Positions 4,626 through 6,956 of a DNA stretch of 6,956 bases are shown here, piece after piece. Numbering within the stretch: the stretch's first letter is position 1; each line of letters opens with the position of its first letter. This DNA comes from Lysobacteraceae bacterium UBA6001 (GTDB lineage Bacteria; Pseudomonadota; Gammaproteobacteria; Xanthomonadales; Xanthomonadaceae): the NCBI GenBank assembly GCA_002429615.1, contig DJAN01000089.1, forward strand, positions 363-7,318. The letters are read 5' to 3'. The notes under the pieces are model-generated. The model was given only the letters and a program-made list of their open reading frames with translations. It was not told the DNA's origin and did no database searches. The translations under genes and the position numbers were made by a program.

Positions 4626-6776
4626 GTGCATCGCCCGCCCCCTGCCCATTTCGAAGACCTGGTGGACCGCCGCTCGGCGGCGGCGATCGCGCCCCCGCTG
4701 CGCGAGGCGCTGGCGCAGGCATGGGCCGCGCAGCCGTCCGGTGCCGATGCGATCCCCGCCTGGCCGGTGCTGGCCGAGACGCTGGACCTGCTGCACCTGC
4801 TATCGGCCGACGAGGCCACCCTGGTCGCGGCGCTGCTGTTCGACCTGCCGGGCCTGCGCGAGGCGGTGCCGACGCTGCCGCTGGACGCCCCGCGCCGGCA
4901 GGTGCTGGCCGGCCTGCTCGAAGGCCAGGACGCGGCCGACCAGGTCTGGGTGCTGCATGCCGGCCGCGAGGCCGGGCGCAACAGCGAGGGTCTGCGGCGC
5001 CTGTTGCTGGCGATCATCCACGACCTGCGCGTGGTGCCGATCCTGCTGTCGCGCCAGCTGGCGCGGATGCGCGCGGCCAGCCGCCTGCCCGAGCCGGAGC
5101 GCCGCGCGCTGGCGCAGCTGACCCGCGATATCCACGCCCCGCTGGCCAACCGGCTGGGCATCTGGCAGCTGAAGTGGGAGCTGGAGGACCTGGCGTTCCG
5201 CTACCTGGAGCCGGACACCTACCGCCGCATCGCGCGCGAGGTGGACGAGACGCGCGTGGAGCGCGAGCGCTATATCGAGTCGGTACGCCGCGCGCTGACC
5301 CAGGCACTGGCCCAGCAGGGCCTGCATGCCGAGGTCAGCGGCCGGCCGAAGCACATCTACAGCATCTGGCGGAAGATGCAGAAGAAGCGCCTGGCGTTCG
5401 ACCAGCTCTACGACGTGCGCGCGCTGCGGGTGATGGTGGACGACGTCGCCGCCTGCTACGCCGCGCTTGGCGTGGTGCATGCGCTGTGGGCGCCGGTGCC
5501 CAGCGAGTTCGACGACTACATCGCGCGCCCGAAGGCCAACGACTACCGCTCGCTGCACACCGCCGTGGTCGGCCCGGAAGGGCGCACGGTAGAGGTGCAG
5601 ATCCGTACCCACGAGATGCATGCCCAGGCCGAGCTCGGCGTGGCCGCGCACTGGAAGTACAAGGAAGGCGGCAAGGGCGCGGAGAAGTCGTTCGACCGCA
5701 AGATCACCTGGATGCGCCAGCTGCTGGAGCAGTCGCAGGAGGGCGAGGCGGGCGAGCTGGCCGGCGCGCTGGATGCCGAGCTGGTCGAGGACCGGGTCTA
5801 TGCGCTGACCCCGAAGGGCGAGGTGATCGACCTGCCGCAGGGCGCCACGCCGCTGGATTTCGCCTATCACGTGCACACCATGGTCGGGCATCGCTGCCGT
5901 GGCGCGAAGGTCAGCGGACGCATCGTGCCGCTGACCTACAAGCTGCGCAGCGGCGACCGCGTCGAGGTCATGACCGCCAAGGAAGCCGATCCGCGCCGCG
6001 ACTGGCTGCTGCCGGCCAACGGCTTCCTGGCCAGCGGGCGTTCGCGCGACAAGGTGCGTGCCTGGTTCCACAAGCTCGACCGGGCCCGCAACGTGCAGGC
6101 CGGGCGTGACCTGCTCGATCGCGAACTCAAGCGGCTGGGCCTGCAGCAGGCCGACCTGATGGTGGCGGCCAAGCGTTTCCATGCCGACAGCGTGGACGAC
6201 CTGTACATCCAGGTGGCGCTGGGCGATACCGGCCCGAGCCAGGTCAGCCGCGCGCTGCTGGAAGCCGAGCGCGCGCAGCAGGCGCCGCCGCCACTGCCGC
6301 GCCCCACGGCCAAGCGCACCGGGCTGGGCAAGTCGAAGTTCACCGTGCTGGGCGTGGGCAACCTGCTGGTGCAGCTGGCGCGTTGCTGCCAGCCGGTGGC
6401 GGGCGAGCCGATCGTCGGCTATCTCACCCAGGCGCGCGGCGTCACCGTGCACCGCGCCGACTGCGCCGCGCTGGCGCGGCTGGGCGCGGCCAATCCGCAG
6501 CGGCTGCTGCCGGTGGAGTGGGGGCAGGCGGTGAGCGGTTACGAGGTGGATGTGCAGGTGCGCGCGGTGGATCGCCGTTATCTGCTGAAGGATGTGACCA
6601 ACCTGATCGCGCAGGAGGACGCGCACGTGCTGGAGATCAACAGCGACAACGTGCGCGACAGCGGGCAGGCGCAGCTGCGGCTGCGGTTGAAGGTCAGTGA
6701 CTACGGCCAGCTGTCGACCCTGCTGGGCAAGCTGGATGCGCTGCCGGGCGTGCACCAGGTGCGCAGGCTGGGGTAA
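4626..6776 (+). CDS. relA: GTP pyrophosphokinase RelA, monofunctional (p)ppGpp synthetase
   Basis: RelA binds ribosomes stalled with uncharged tRNA and transfers pyrophosphate from ATP to GDP/GTP, making (p)ppGpp for the stringent response. The 716-residue product is slightly shorter than E. coli RelA (744). The N-terminal hydrolase-like domain (about 1-190) lacks the HD and ED metal residues (LLFDLPGL at 70-77; LSRQLARMR at 141-149), so it should be inactive. The synthetase domain (about 235-350) has GRPKHIYSIWRKMQKK, the RelA-type acidic EFDD (294-297) instead of SpoT's RxKD, Tyr307 and catalytic Glu323 in VEVQIRT. TGS spans about 386-447. The zinc-finger-like domain has Cys587, Cys588, His609 and Cys613, and an ACT/RRM domain fills 638-715. 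The start is GTG at 4626; an in-frame TAG at 4593-4595 bounds it upstream, there is no clear Shine-Dalgarno, and CTG 4608 is a less likely alternative. The stop is TAA 6774-6776. It is divergent from the exported-protein/clc pair. Confidence 0.96.
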   Translation: MHRPPPAHFEDLVDRRSAAAIAPPLREALAQAWAAQPSGADAIPAWPVLAETLDLLHLLSADEATLVAALLFDLPGLREAVPTLPLDAPRRQVLAGLLEGQDAADQVWVLHAGREAGRNSEGLRRLLLAIIHDLRVVPILLSRQLARMRAASRLPEPERRALAQLTRDIHAPLANRLGIWQLKWELEDLAFRYLEPDTYRRIAREVDETRVERERYIESVRRALTQALAQQGLHAEVSGRPKHIYSIWRKMQKKRLAFDQLYDVRALRVMVDDVAACYAALGVVHALWAPVPSEFDDYIARPKANDYRSLHTAVVGPEGRTVEVQIRTHEMHAQAELGVAAHWKYKEGGKGAEKSFDRKITWMRQLLEQSQEGEAGELAGALDAELVEDRVYALTPKGEVIDLPQGATPLDFAYHVHTMVGHRCRGAKVSGRIVPLTYKLRSGDRVEVMTAKEADPRRDWLLPANGFLASGRSRDKVRAWFHKLDRARNVQAGRDLLDRELKRLGLQQADLMVAAKRFHADSVDDLYIQVALGDTGPSQVSRALLEAERAQQAPPPLPRPTAKRTGLGKSKFTVLGVGNLLVQLARCCQPVAGEPIVGYLTQARGVTVHRADCAALARLGAANPQRLLPVEWGQAVSGYEVDVQVRAVDRRYLLKDVTNLIAQEDAHVLEINSDNVRDSGQAQLRLRLKVSDYGQLSTLLGKLDALPGVHQVRRLG

Positions 6777-6814
6777 GCGCCCAGCGGTATCGCGGGTGCC
6801 GTAGATGTGCAGGC

Positions 6815-6838
6815 ATGTATGCATCTATGCATCCATGT
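6815..6838. repeat. Imperfect 8-base tandem repeat, three copies
   Basis: Three successive octamers, ATGTATGC (6815), ATCTATGC (6823) and ATCCATGT (6831), lie 38 bases after the relA stop. The third copy runs directly into the GTAG head of the next REP at 6837. ATGCAT palindromes occur at the junctions of the copies. It is AT-richer than its surroundings and could be slippage-derived or a footprint of REP insertion. Confidence 0.6.
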
Positions 6839-6859
6839 AGGAGCGGCTTCAGCCGCGAC
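6837..6859 (+). repeat. Lone C-type REP downstream of relA
   Basis: An intact 23-base REP with GTAG head and hairpin core GCGGCTTCAGCCGC followed by GAC, 60 bases beyond the relA stop. It belongs to the subtype that forms the inverted right arm in the paired units. It lies 26 bases before the left arm of REPIN 3, the same gap as between REPIN 2 and the lone REP at 2192. Confidence 0.88.
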
Positions 6860-6885
6860 CCGGCCTGGCTCAAACAGCGCCTCAT

Positions 6886-6956
6886 GTGGGAGGGGCTTCA
6901 GCCCCGACGGGTGGCGTCGTGGGCGGTGGGATGGCAGTCGCGGCTGAAGCCGCTCC
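6886..6956. repeat. REPIN 3, cut by the right window edge
   Basis: The left G-type arm is 6886-6908 (GTGGG head), the spacer is 6909-6936, and the inverted C-type right arm starts at 6937 with its last three bases outside the window. The spacer is exactly 28 bases like those of REPINs 1 and 2, but matches REPIN 1 at only 22 of 28 positions, with GGATGGCA at its right end kept. This is an older or separately derived copy of the same 74-base element, now downstream of relA. Confidence 0.88.

Noticed and set aside
4564..4722. N-terminal extension of the exported protein to 4722
   Set aside because: It would overlap the relA start on the other strand, is Pro/Gly/Arg-rich and would bury the clear signal peptide beginning at 4563.
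6777..6799. Possible terminator stem after relA (GCGCCC with GGGTGC)
   Set aside because: The stem is short with a G-U pair and an 11-base loop, and there is no U-tract.
4800..6824. 674-codon open frame on the minus strand opposite relA
   Set aside because: It is an antisense shadow of a GC-rich gene: His/Gln/Arg/Leu-rich low-complexity translation with no recognisable domain, while relA on the other strand is certain.

Overview
The window is very GC-rich, with G or C at most third codon positions. Its protein types and its GTAG/GTGG-headed REP hairpins point to a gammaproteobacterium of the Xanthomonadaceae/Lysobacteraceae (Lysobacter, Luteimonas, Pseudoxanthomonas or Stenotrophomonas-like). 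The genus is inference. It reads as an ordinary chromosomal housekeeping region. I see no transposase, integrase, phage gene, tRNA, rRNA or CRISPR array.

Layout, left to right. (1) 1-1941, plus strand: the C-terminal half of the DEAH-box RNA helicase HrpA, whose helicase core lies off the left edge. (2) 1942-2222: a 281-base gap between convergent genes, filled by a cluster of REP palindromes: two nearly identical 74-base inverted pairs (REPINs), one truncated REP head and one lone REP. (3) 2223-4004, minus strand: a ClC-family anion channel/transporter with a C-terminal CBS pair and several departures from the canonical ClC motifs. (4) 4009-4563, minus strand: a small exported protein of unknown function, 4 bases upstream of clc and very probably cotranscribed with it. 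(5) 4564-4625: a 62-base divergent promoter region. (6) 4626-6776, plus strand: relA, the monofunctional (p)ppGpp synthetase of the stringent response. (7) 6777-6956: the relA downstream region, with an 8-base imperfect tandem repeat, a lone REP and a further 74-base REPIN cut by the window edge.

The genes do not form one pathway. HrpA acts on RNA and stalled ribosomes and RelA senses stalled ribosomes, but they are not in one operon. The exported protein and the ClC protein form a two-gene unit divergent from relA.

The most interesting non-gene signal is the REP system. Two REP subtypes differ by a compensatory base-pair swap in the hairpin. They are always paired in the same order (G-type left, C-type inverted right) across a 28-base spacer of constant length, and neighbouring REPs alternate orientation with starts about 50 bases apart. 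This fits a REPIN family mobilised by a RAYT transposase encoded elsewhere. It is a local variant of a known type of system, not clearly a new one. Among the genes, the ClC protein with missing chloride- and proton-coupling residues is the best candidate for a second look.
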